Source: an uncultured Bacteroidaceae bacterium (GTDB lineage: Bacteria; Bacteroidota; Bacteroidia; Bacteroidales; Bacteroidaceae). Taken from it: 38,853 nucleotides of DNA. Where the stretch lies: contig CAKQRW010000030.1 of NCBI GenBank assembly GCA_934271655.1, forward strand, positions 1 through 38,853, written 5' to 3'. Every line of letters begins with the position of its first letter. Position 1 is the first letter of the stretch. Positions 15,982 through 23,653 of the stretch are shown in pieces. The notes beneath the pieces were generated by a model. That model did not search any database, had not been told where the DNA came from, and worked only from the letters and a program-made list of their open reading frames with translations. Both the position numbers and the translations under genes were made by a program.

Positions 15982-17745
15982 TCAGTCGTTGCATGGAAGG
16001 TTGAGCGCGATGAAGTCTTCGTCGAGCTGCTTCTGGTCGACTGGCGATGGCGCGTCGAGCATCACGTCGCGTCCGCTGTTGTTCTTAGGGAATGCTATGC
16101 AGTCGCGGATGGAGTCGAGTCCGGCGAAGATGCTCACCCAGCGGTCGAGTCCGTAGGCAAGTCCACCGTGTGGTGGCGCGCCGTACTTGAAGGCGTTCAT
16201 GAGGAAGCCGAACTGTTCCTGTGCCTTTTCTGGTGTGAAGCCGAGAATCTCGAACATCTTCTCCTGGAGCTTAGGGTCGTGGATGCGGATGGAGCCGCCG
16301 CCCACCTCAATGCCGTTGCAGACCATGTCGTAGGCATCAGCGCGCACGGCTGCTGGGTCGGTGTCGAGAAGGTGTATGTCTTCGTCCATAGGGTGGGTGA
16401 ACGGATGGTGCATGGCCATGAGGCGCTGCTCCTCGTCGCTCCACTCGAACATTGGGAATTCTGTCACCCAGAGGAGGGCGAACTTGTTCTTGTCGCGCAG
16501 TCCGAGGCGGTCGCCCATTTCGAGGCGGAGCTCGCAGAGCTGCTTGCGTGTCTTCATGGCGTCGTCGCCAGAGAGAATGAGTATGAGGTCGCCTGGGTTG
16601 GCCTGCATCTTGGCCTTGAGGGCCTGGAGGTCGTCCTGGCTGTAGAACTTGTCGACGGACGACTTGACGGTGCCGTCTGGCTGCACGCGGGCGTAGACCA
16701 TGCCCTTGGCTCCTATCTGTGGACGCTTGACCCACTCGGTGAGCTTGTCGATGTCTTTTCTGGTGTAGGAGGCGCAGCCTGGGGCGCAGATGCCGCCGAT
16801 GTATTTGGCTTCGTCAAAGACGGTGAAGGTGCCTTTCTTCATGATGTCGTCGAGCTCGACAAACTCCATGCCGAAGCGCATGTCGGGCTTGTCGGAGCCG
16901 AAGCGCTTCATGCACTCTATCCATGGCAGGCGGAGGAAGTCGCCTTCTATCTCCACGCCGCGGAGCTCCTTGAAGAGGTGCTTGGCCATGCCTTCGAAGG
17001 TCTGGATGATGTCTTCCTGTGTGACGAACGACATCTCGCAGTCTATCTGTGTGAACTCAGGCTGGCGGTCGGCGCGCAGGTCTTCGTCACGGAAGCATTT
17101 GACGATCTGGAAGTAGCGGTCAAATCCTGCCACCATGAGGAGCTGCTTCAGAGTCTGTGGCGACTGCGGAAGGGCATAGAACTGTCCCGGGTTCATGCGC
17201 GAGGGCACGATGAAGTCGCGTGCGCCTTCGGGGGTGGAGCCGATGAGCATTGGTGTCTCCACCTCAAGGAAGCCGAGGTTGGAGAGGTAGTTGCGCACGG
17301 CGATGCAGAAGCGGTGGCGCAGCTCGAGGTTTTTGCGCACGGCTGTGCGGCGCAGGTCGAGATAGCGGTACTTCATGCGCAGGTCGTCGCCGCCGTCGGT
17401 GTTGTCCTCGATGGTGAATGGCGGTGTGACCGACTCGTTGAGCACGGTGAGTTTTGACACCTCTATCTCGATGTCGCCAGTGGGTATGTTCTTGTTCTTG
17501 CTGTAGCGCTCTGCCACTTTGCCTTCGATCTGGATGACGTACTCGCGGCCGAGCTTGTTGGCCTTGTCACAGAGTTCTTTGTTGGCGTCTTCGTTGAAGA
17601 CAAGCTGGGTGATGCCGTAGCGGTCGCGCAGGTCTACGAAGATGAGTGCACCCATCTTGCGGGATCTCTGTACCCATCCTGCCAGTGTCACCTGCTTGCC
17701 TGCGTCGCTGAGGCGCAGTTCTCCATTGGTGTGTGTTCTGTACAT
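15982..17745 (-). CDS. aspS: Aspartyl-tRNA synthetase
   Basis: The protein has 587 residues, the bacterial AspRS length. It has an N-terminal OB-fold anticodon domain (MYRTHTNGELR, VTLAGWVQRSRKMG), the class II core with IGSTPEGARDFIVPSR, motif 2 at FRDEDLRADRQPEFTQID, the bacterial insertion (GAD) domain in the middle, and motif 3 near the C-terminus as GGLAYGLDRW. It charges tRNA-Asp; two tRNA-Asp genes occur at the end of this window. A minus-7 element lies about 130 bp upstream. Confidence 0.97.
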   Translation of the reverse strand: MYRTHTNGELRLSDAGKQVTLAGWVQRSRKMGALIFVDLRDRYGITQLVFNEDANKELCDKANKLGREYVIQIEGKVAERYSKNKNIPTGDIEIEVSKLTVLNESVTPPFTIEDNTDGGDDLRMKYRYLDLRRTAVRKNLELRHRFCIAVRNYLSNLGFLEVETPMLIGSTPEGARDFIVPSRMNPGQFYALPQSPQTLKQLLMVAGFDRYFQIVKCFRDEDLRADRQPEFTQIDCEMSFVTQEDIIQTFEGMAKHLFKELRGVEIEGDFLRLPWIECMKRFGSDKPDMRFGMEFVELDDIMKKGTFTVFDEAKYIGGICAPGCASYTRKDIDKLTEWVKRPQIGAKGMVYARVQPDGTVKSSVDKFYSQDDLQALKAKMQANPGDLILILSGDDAMKTRKQLCELRLEMGDRLGLRDKNKFALLWVTEFPMFEWSDEEQRLMAMHHPFTHPMDEDIHLLDTDPAAVRADAYDMVCNGIEVGGGSIRIHDPKLQEKMFEILGFTPEKAQEQFGFLMNAFKYGAPPHGGLAYGLDRWVSIFAGLDSIRDCIAFPKNNSGRDVMLDAPSPVDQKQLDEDFIALNLPCND

Positions 17746-17877
17746 TGTATAATATATGTTTTATGTTGTTTGTTGCTTTTAGATGTTGTGACGCTTGTTG
17801 GCGTCCATGGTGGCTGCCTTGCGTGTGGCTTGCTGATGTCGTTGTGGTGTGGCTGCCTCAAGTCGTCTTTCAAAATG

Positions 17878-17885
17878 CAAAGATA
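17878..17885 (-). promoter_or_regulatory. Candidate minus-7 element for aspS
   Basis: Minus-strand TATCTTTG, implying a leader of about 125 nt before the aspS ATG. Confidence 0.4.
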
Positions 17886-17961
17886 AAGTTTTTTTTTTGA
17901 AAAAGCTATTTCCGTGCTGTATAAACTGCCGATAATGTGTGGCTGGCTGCCGTGTATGGGC

Positions 17962-20256
17962 TTAGAAGGGCAGTCCCACGGCGAAGTGAAAGGCAAAGTC
18001 GCGGTCGAAGTTGGGGTGCAGGAGTGGCAGATGCTTCTTTCCTGTGTAGGCTGGGTTGACGGCTTTCATGCCGGCGTCGAATCGCACTATGAAGAAGTTG
18101 GCGTCCATGCGCAGTCCGAGTCCGTAGCTCACGGCTATCTGGTCGAGAAACTTGTCGAGCCTAAACTCGCCTCCTGGCTGGTCCTTGTACTTGCGTATGG
18201 TCCATATGTTGCCTGCATCGATGAAGGCTGCTCCATTGAACTTCCAGAAGAGTTTGGCGCGGTATTCCATACAGAGGTCGAGCTTGATGTCGCCCGACTG
18301 GTTGAGGAAGTTGATGCCCTTGTCCTGTCCGTTGTATGAGCCTGGGCCGAGCGAGCGCACGGACCATCCTCTCACGCTGTTGGCTCCGCCTGCGAAGTAG
18401 CGTTTCTCGAAGGGCAACTGGCTGGAGTTGCCGTAGGGACAGGCTATGCCCAAGGCTCCGTGAAAGGCTACGGACGAGTTGTTGCCTGTGCGTATGCTCT
18501 TGGAGCAGTCGAGGTCGCCGCGCACGTATTGCGCATAGGCAATGCCGCAGAAGGTGCGTTGTCCGTACTCGTTTCTCTTGCCGTCCACCATGCGTGTGAT
18601 ACCGCTGAGGATGTTGCCAGAGGTCTCTATGTTGAAGCGGATGGTGTAGGCGTCTTTGCCGTAGGTCTGTTCGCGCGCGCCGAGCGAGTTGTAGGTGTAT
18701 GTGTAGCCCATCTTGGTGATGAGTATGTTCTCATAGTTGTATTTGAGGATGGCGTTGGTCTTGCCCAGCGAGTCGAGATACTGTTCCTTGAATGTCTTGG
18801 ATATCCAGGGCATATAGACGTAGTTGATCTCTGCCAGGTCGAAGCGGTGCTGTGTGCGCTGGTTGGAGCTGCTCCACTTGTATCGCCATGCGGCGGTGAA
18901 GACGCGGCGGTGAAACTCGGGTCGGTTCTGCAGATTGTACTGCAGGTTGATTTCGGATGAGGCTCCGTGCACTATGCCCCATGTGCGCTTGACATAGGGC
19001 AGCAGGAAGGTGGGGAAGCCCAGCGATGTTTCGGCTCCCATCTCTGTGTAGTTGTTGCCGTCGTATCCGTCGAGTCCTGTGATGGCCTCGTAGGCTCCGC
19101 GCACTTTGAACATGAATGTCTCGGAGCCGTGGAAAATGTTCTTGTTGTGGTATGAGGCTGAGAGGGCCGCTCCCATGTCGCCAGCTGAGTTGGTGGCCTC
19201 GACGTCGAAGCCGAAGGAGTGGGGCATGGAGTGGTTGACGATGATGTGGCAGTCGAGCGAGTCGGCCGCATCGGTCTCAGACATGTTGATGCTTGTGTAG
19301 GACACGGCTGATAGACGAGTGAAGTTGGTGTAGGAGCGCTTCATGAGGAGGTCGTTGTAGAGAGCGCCTGGCTTGAGGAGCGTGTTGCTCATCAGCAGGT
19401 TTTTCCTGAAGTGCATGCTTCCGCTGGTGATGAAGCGGAAGCCGCCTGTGGAGGTGGTGTCGGCATGTGCGCTCGTGGCTGGCGCGTCGGCGTGGAAGAT
19501 GACGTTGCGCACGGTGAAGGGCACGTGGTCTCTTGCTTCGGTGCGTCCGTCCTTCTGGTGGCGCTTGAGTGTCATGGTGACATCGGCTTCTGTGGAGCGG
19601 GCTGCTGTGTCGGCGCTGAAGCGTATGTCTTCCTTGTTGAACATATAGTAGCCGTTGTTGCGCAGATAGGATACTATGCGGTTGCGCTCGCTGTTGAGCA
19701 GGTTGACGTCGAAGGCTCCGCCTGCTCTGATGAGCGACGAGGCTGTGTCGTCGGTGGTGATGAAACGCCGCAGTCCGTCGTCTTCCACGTTGCGTGTGAG
19801 GGTTCTGATGGTGTATTGCTCGCCAGGGTGGACGCTGAGTCTCACTTGTCTCTTCTTGCCTTTGTCCAGATGCCATTCATCCACGTGCGACTTCATGTAG
19901 CCAGCGTTGGCCAGCACTTGTGTGATGTCGGCCTTGGCTTTGGCTGTCTTGGCGCTGTCGTAGAGCACGGGTGCCTGGCCCAGGCGGCGGAAGAAGCGGC
20001 TGCGGCGGGTGGTGGTGTCGGCGCCTGAGAGCATGTAGATGTGGAGCGGTACCTTGATGCCGAACCACTTGGTGTTGGGCTTTTGTGTCACGTAGTCGCT
20101 GAGGAGATAGCGTTTCATCGCCTCTTTGTTATCGCATTCCACTTCGATGCCTGTCAGCATGCTTTCTCCTTCGGGTATATATTTGCTCACGGAGCATGAG
20201 GCGGCCAGGATGCTCAGGGTGACGAATGCTATGATGTGTATTAGTATGTATTTCAC
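17962..20256 (-). CDS. TamA/BamA-family outer-membrane lipoprotein (TamL-like)
   Basis: I place the start at the GTG at 20256, giving 764 residues. This yields a clean lipoprotein signal (MKYILIHIIAF then LSILAASC, C21) and lies downstream of an excellent promoter. The longer frame would start with TTG at 20301, inside the minus-7 box, so it cannot be transcribed from that promoter. After the signal come POTRA-like repeats (GIEVECDNKEAMKRYLL; RRLGQAPVLYD; VHPGEQYTIRTLT) and a C-terminal 16-strand-type barrel with the conserved loop-6 motif FAGGANSVRGW. A lipidated TamA variant is known in Bacteroidota as TamL, acting in outer-membrane assembly or lipid transport. It is divergent from the TrmH-family gene. 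Confidence 0.83.
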   Translation of the reverse strand: MKYILIHIIAFVTLSILAASCSVSKYIPEGESMLTGIEVECDNKEAMKRYLLSDYVTQKPNTKWFGIKVPLHIYMLSGADTTTRRSRFFRRLGQAPVLYDSAKTAKAKADITQVLANAGYMKSHVDEWHLDKGKKRQVRLSVHPGEQYTIRTLTRNVEDDGLRRFITTDDTASSLIRAGGAFDVNLLNSERNRIVSYLRNNGYYMFNKEDIRFSADTAARSTEADVTMTLKRHQKDGRTEARDHVPFTVRNVIFHADAPATSAHADTTSTGGFRFITSGSMHFRKNLLMSNTLLKPGALYNDLLMKRSYTNFTRLSAVSYTSINMSETDAADSLDCHIIVNHSMPHSFGFDVEATNSAGDMGAALSASYHNKNIFHGSETFMFKVRGAYEAITGLDGYDGNNYTEMGAETSLGFPTFLLPYVKRTWGIVHGASSEINLQYNLQNRPEFHRRVFTAAWRYKWSSSNQRTQHRFDLAEINYVYMPWISKTFKEQYLDSLGKTNAILKYNYENILITKMGYTYTYNSLGAREQTYGKDAYTIRFNIETSGNILSGITRMVDGKRNEYGQRTFCGIAYAQYVRGDLDCSKSIRTGNNSSVAFHGALGIACPYGNSSQLPFEKRYFAGGANSVRGWSVRSLGPGSYNGQDKGINFLNQSGDIKLDLCMEYRAKLFWKFNGAAFIDAGNIWTIRKYKDQPGGEFRLDKFLDQIAVSYGLGLRMDANFFIVRFDAGMKAVNPAYTGKKHLPLLHPNFDRDFAFHFAVGLPF

Positions 20257-20298
20257 TTGTGTGTGACGTGTTCTTGTGTGAGACGTATGTTTTTCATG

Positions 20299-20329
20299 CA
20301 AAGTTACTTATTTATTTCTACATGGCAAA
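20299..20329 (-). promoter_or_regulatory. Promoter of the TamL-like gene
   Basis: On the minus strand TTTG (20326-20329) is followed after exactly 19 nt by TAACTTTG (20299-20306), a full match to the Bacteroidota minus-33/minus-7 consensus. A start of transcription near 20293 excludes the TTG at 20301. Confidence 0.75.
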
Positions 20330-20401
20330 GAGATGTGGGCTATTTTGCCAGGCTGCCAGGCTGCGTGGTGTGTGAATTGAAAAAGTTTTTGTTGCCATGG
20401 C

Positions 20402-20432
20402 TTGTTTTTTCCGCTTATTATCATTACTTTTG
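20402..20432 (+). promoter_or_regulatory. Candidate promoter of the TrmH-family gene
   Basis: TTG (20402-20404), 20-nt gap, TACTTTTG (20425-20432). This would give a leader of about 205 nt to the GTG at 20646. Confidence 0.55.
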
Positions 20433-20531
20433 CACGGCTTTTTTGCGGTGACATGCGGCAGGAGGCAAGGCGCAGCGTCTTTTTTTCTGCTGCCGTGGCT
20501 GGCGCATGCGGTGGCCATGCATGTGGGGCGC

Positions 20532-20590
20532 AGGTCTGTGCGTGATGGCTGAATGGCTAATGTGGCGTAGGTCTGTGCGTGATGGCTGAA
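20532..20590. repeat. 22-bp direct repeat in the TrmH leader
   Basis: The 22-mer beginning aggtctgtgcgtgatggc occurs exactly at 20532-20553 and 20569-20590, 37 bp apart. It lies within the 344-bp gap between the TamL-like and TrmH-like genes, which otherwise holds only the two promoters. Confidence 0.9.
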
Positions 20591-20645
20591 AATCCAAATG
20601 CAGCACGGAATAATAGTATAAATTACATTATAAAATAAGGAATAA

Positions 20646-21416
20646 GTGATTAGCAAGAACAAGGTGAAATATATCCGCTCGCTTGACATGAAGAAATATC
20701 GCAAGGCGGAAGGTGTCTTTGTGGCTGAGGGCCATAAATTGGTGGGCGATTTGATGGGGCATTTTGAGTGCCGCTACCTGGCTGCCACGGACGAATGGCT
20801 GTCTGCCAATGGCGACCTCCTGTCGGACGGCCGTCTGCAGGGAGCAGAGATTGACGAGGTGAGTGATGAGGAACTGCAGAGGGTGAGCCTTCAGGAGCAT
20901 CCACAGCAGGTGCTTGCCGTCTTCAGACAGAGGGCTGTGGCGGCGGATGTCGGTGAGGTGGCGAGGCGCAACCTCTGCCTGATGCTTGATGATGTGCAGA
21001 ATCCTGGCAATCTGGGCACTATCGTGCGCATGGCAGACTGGTTTGGCATAGAGCACATCTTTTGTTCGGGTGGCTGCGCTGATATATACAATCCGAAGAC
21101 TGTACAGGCCACGATGGGGGCTATGGCTCGTGTGTCGGTGCATTATGTCGACCTGGAGCAGGCTCTGGCATCTATAGAGGGGGATGTCCCTGTGTATGGC
21201 ACGTTCCTTGACGGTGAGAATATTTATGAGAAGCCGCTGAGCAGCAATGGCGTCATCGTCATGGGCAACGAGGGTAAGGGCGTGTCGGCGCAGGTGGCGC
21301 GGCATGTCAGCGAACGTCTGTATATCCCTAACTATCCTGCGGGGCGTCACACGTCGGAGTCATTGAATGTGGCCATTGCCACGGCCATCGTCTGCGCTGA
21401 GTTCAGACGGAGATAA
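20646..21416 (+). CDS. TrmH/SpoU-family RNA 2'-O-methyltransferase
   Basis: The protein has 256 residues and a GTG start preceded by AAGGA. The N-terminal substrate-binding domain includes KYIRSLDMKKYRKAEGVFVAEGHKLV. The SPOUT knot motifs follow: LMLDDVQNPGNLGTIVRMAD (motif 1, N and R residues present), VMGNEGKGVS (motif 2) and SESLNVAIATAIV (motif 3). It should methylate ribose of a tRNA or rRNA nucleotide with S-adenosylmethionine; which site cannot be told. It is divergent from the TamL-like gene, an arrangement I recall from other Bacteroidales. Its last 57 bp overlap the end of a minus-strand ORF. Confidence 0.92.
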   Translation: MISKNKVKYIRSLDMKKYRKAEGVFVAEGHKLVGDLMGHFECRYLAATDEWLSANGDLLSDGRLQGAEIDEVSDEELQRVSLQEHPQQVLAVFRQRAVAADVGEVARRNLCLMLDDVQNPGNLGTIVRMADWFGIEHIFCSGGCADIYNPKTVQATMGAMARVSVHYVDLEQALASIEGDVPVYGTFLDGENIYEKPLSSNGVIVMGNEGKGVSAQVARHVSERLYIPNYPAGRHTSESLNVAIATAIVCAEFRRR

Positions 21417-21782
21417 GACTGCGGGGTAGTGGGTGGCTTGTCCGTGGCGCACCATGATGGTGCCTCCGAGCCATTCTGTCATGGCTATTTCTTCTGTCAG
21501 GGGGAAATGGCATGTCACATGTCCGTGGTCTATGACGACGACATGGTTGGTGTATTGCTCTATGCTGGCTGGTGTCTCTGCCTGGGCGAGGGCTGTGACT
21601 TGATGGCTTGCTGAGCCGCTTTGCTCTGCTTGGCTGCTTTGGCTTGCTTGGTCATTCATACCTTTTGTTTGGTTGTTCTGGTTTGCAATAACACGCTGCT
21701 CCACATCCTTGTGTGAAGGATGTGGAGCAGTTGTGTTTTTGTCATTCAGTATGTAAACTTTTGATGCTGCTATTTTTCTCAT
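21360..21782 (-). CDS. Short amidohydrolase N-terminus-like protein, end of the ileS-lspA run
   Basis: The ORF encodes 140 residues and its ATG overlaps the DUF4296 stop (ATGA), a strong sign of translation. It opens with MRKIAASKVYIL and, after a Q/S/A/T-rich low-complexity stretch (about 30-78), continues NHVVVIDHGHVTCHFPLTEE and MTEWLGGTIMVR. That resembles the first about 60 residues of amidohydrolases found at this place in other Bacteroidales, but the metal-binding HxH and the barrel that should follow are missing. The 3' end overlaps the convergent TrmH-family gene by 57 bp. It may be a lineage-specific shortened protein; the family link is my inference. Confidence 0.55.
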   Translation of the reverse strand: MRKIAASKVYILNDKNTTAPHPSHKDVEQRVIANQNNQTKGMNDQASQSSQAEQSGSASHQVTALAQAETPASIEQYTNHVVVIDHGHVTCHFPLTEEIAMTEWLGGTIMVRHGQATHYPAVLSPSELSADDGRGNGHIQ

Positions 21783-22783
21783 CTTGATTCAGGGCTTAAC
21801 TTGAGTGTCTGCGGATGTGATGCGGGATGCGGACTGCGGCGTCGTGGCCCGATAGAGTTCGGGTGGCGCATCGTGGGCGCTTCCTGTATCTTGATGGTCT
21901 TGTCCGACTTGTTGAGCATGCGCAGCTGTTCTGGGCTGAGCCTCTCTTCCTTCAAGTCTGGCAATGTATCGGCAGATGTGCTGTCGGCTTTCAGCGAGTC
22001 GGTCTTCTCCTTAGGCTCGGTGTCTTTCGAGTGCATGCGGATGAGCTGTATGTCGTCCACTACGCACAGGTTGCGCGAGCCTTTTTTTCCGTAGAAATAG
22101 AAGAAGCCGGACACGCTCTTTATCTTCTCCGCATCGGCAGCCTCAAGCGTCAGTTGCTGCAGGTCGCCACTGCGTGTTGAGCGTGTCACACCGATGTGCT
22201 TGCCATTGGCGTACATCACGCTGAGCCCATAATCGAGGTGCACGTGGTAGTCGTCCTTGTCTTCGCCAATGATGGCAGGGAAGAATGTGAGGATGAACTT
22301 GTCGTTTTGATGAAAACTGGTGTCGGCCTTCAATATGAAGCTCTCCTTGTTCATGATGGCTTTGTTGCGAAGCACAATCACTCTCTCAGAGTTCCACAGG
22401 TTGGTCGTGTCGCCGCCCTCTGTGAAGACTGCCATCATGCTGTTGCTTCCGTTTAGCGTCTGCAGCTTGTCGTTTTCTTCCTGCAGACGATTTTTCACGT
22501 TGCCGTAGATGCTGTACAGTTCTTTCTGGTGGCGGTTGTAGTAGACCAGCGCGCGCTCAAAGTCGGCATGGCTGATGTTGTGCTTCTTGAACACGGCGTT
22601 GATGTAGTCCTGTGCCTTCTGTTCCTTGTCTTCTGATGGCAGTTGCTCTATCACTCCCTGCATGATGTGGTAGTCGTAGAGCACGTCTTCCATCTTCTTC
22701 TCTGACATCACGTCCTTGGGACGCTCATCGCAAGAGCTGAGGATGGCGAGTGCCAGCAGAATGATAGGGAGAAATCTTTTCAT
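21779..22783 (-). CDS. DUF4296 lipoprotein
   Basis: The best start is the ATG at 22783, giving 334 residues that open with MKRFLPIILLALAILSSC, a lipoprotein signal with C18; the frame stays open a further 30 codons upstream in repeat DNA without signal features. Residues after the cysteine (MSEKKMEDVLYDYHIMQGVIEQLP, KHNISHADFERALVYYNRH, YSIYGNVKNRLQEE) match the short helical DUF4296 domain. The C-terminal two thirds is beta-rich and ends in a basic/proline tail. Function is unknown; the position after lspA is typical for the family and it is itself a substrate of that peptidase. Confidence 0.85.
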   Translation of the reverse strand: MKRFLPIILLALAILSSCDERPKDVMSEKKMEDVLYDYHIMQGVIEQLPSEDKEQKAQDYINAVFKKHNISHADFERALVYYNRHQKELYSIYGNVKNRLQEENDKLQTLNGSNSMMAVFTEGGDTTNLWNSERVIVLRNKAIMNKESFILKADTSFHQNDKFILTFFPAIIGEDKDDYHVHLDYGLSVMYANGKHIGVTRSTRSGDLQQLTLEAADAEKIKSVSGFFYFYGKKGSRNLCVVDDIQLIRMHSKDTEPKEKTDSLKADSTSADTLPDLKEERLSPEQLRMLNKSDKTIKIQEAPTMRHPNSIGPRRRSPHPASHPQTLKLSPESR

Positions 22784-22854
22784 TTCTAAACGTGCTTGCT
22801 TGGGGGTTGAGTTGGGGTGGAAACATGAGAGCCCGCCTTGCGGCGGCATGGCTT

Positions 22855-22968
22855 GCTCACCTTGCGATGTCATGGCATGCTCACTTGGATGCCTGTCGGC
22901 TCAGTTTGAGAAGTGTCTTGCTCACTTGTATGCAGGTCTGTTCAATTTGCGGAATGTCTTGCTCACTT
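22855..22968. repeat. Repeat array between lspA and the DUF4296 gene, including the lspA stop
   Basis: The octamer gctcactt occurs at 22879-22886, 22920-22927 and 22961-22968, exactly 41 bp apart each time, with a diverged gctcacct at 22855. The longer 14-mer tgtcttgctcactt is shared by the last two. The copy at 22961-22968 spans the lspA stop codon. Intervening half-units (tcagttt, tcaattt) suggest a 20-21 bp base period. Confidence 0.8.
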
Positions 22969-23604
22969 AGAGGCGTGCATCCTTTCCAATCCTATGCGCA
23001 GTCCAGACAGTCGCTTGTTGTAGAAGATGAGCAGGGCTATGATGCCACATGATATGGCTGCGTCGGCAAAATTGAATATAGGCGAGAAAAACACGCAATG
23101 CTCTCCGCTGTAGATGGGCATCCAGTCGGGCATGTCCCATTCGATGAGCGGGAAGTAGAACATGTCCACCACTTTGCCGTAGAGCAGTTCGCCATAGCCT
23201 TCTCCCCATGGCACAAGCTGTGCCACCATGGGACGCGGCGGATTGTTGAATATCATTCCGTAGAACACACAGTCGATGATGTTGCCAGCTGCGCCTGCTG
23301 CTATGAGTGTAAGGCATATTACGTAACCAGTTGACTGCCTGCTTTTTATCTCCGAGCATATGAACCATCCGATTAAGCCTATTGCTATAAGGCGGAAGAG
23401 TGTGAGAAACAGTTTGCCTCCCATCATCTCCCAGCCGAAGGCCATACCGTTGTTTTCCACAAACAGCAGGCTAAACCAGCTTGTTATCTCGTCGCGTTCG
23501 CCAAGATACATCCCCGTCTTGACAGAGACCTTTATGATCTGGTCTATGACAATGACGGAGATGAAGATAGCGATAGAGAGTATATACTTAGTCTTTTGTG
23601 ACAT
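22963..23604 (-). CDS. lspA: Lipoprotein signal peptidase (SPase II)
   Basis: The start at 23604 gives MSQKTKYILS and 213 residues. Four membrane helices are visible. Conserved boxes are DQIIKV (21-26), VENNGMAFG (49-57), AAGNIID with catalytic D111, and FNFADAAIS with catalytic D181. A 60-residue insertion between the last two boxes is seen in Bacteroidota LspA. It cleaves signal peptides of prolipoproteins in the inner membrane, including several encoded in this window. It follows ileS by 49 bp. Its stop codon lies in a 41-bp repeat. Confidence 0.95.
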   Translation of the reverse strand: MSQKTKYILSIAIFISVIVIDQIIKVSVKTGMYLGERDEITSWFSLLFVENNGMAFGWEMMGGKLFLTLFRLIAIGLIGWFICSEIKSRQSTGYVICLTLIAAGAAGNIIDCVFYGMIFNNPPRPMVAQLVPWGEGYGELLYGKVVDMFYFPLIEWDMPDWMPIYSGEHCVFFSPIFNFADAAISCGIIALLIFYNKRLSGLRIGLERMHASK

Positions 23605-23653
23605 ATATGTATATGTGTGTGCATTTTGTAGATGTGTCAAGCTTGCGGCTGCG

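Noticed and set aside
15913..17457. Long plus-strand frame opposite aspS (514 codons)
   Set aside because: It is antisense to a clear synthetase, shows no domain and has the H/V/E/L-rich composition expected from the opposite strand of a GC-rich gene.
22784..22873. 30-codon N-terminal extension of the DUF4296 protein
   Set aside because: The ATG at 22783 starts an ideal lipoprotein signal; the extension is hydrophilic and lies in repetitive spacer DNA.
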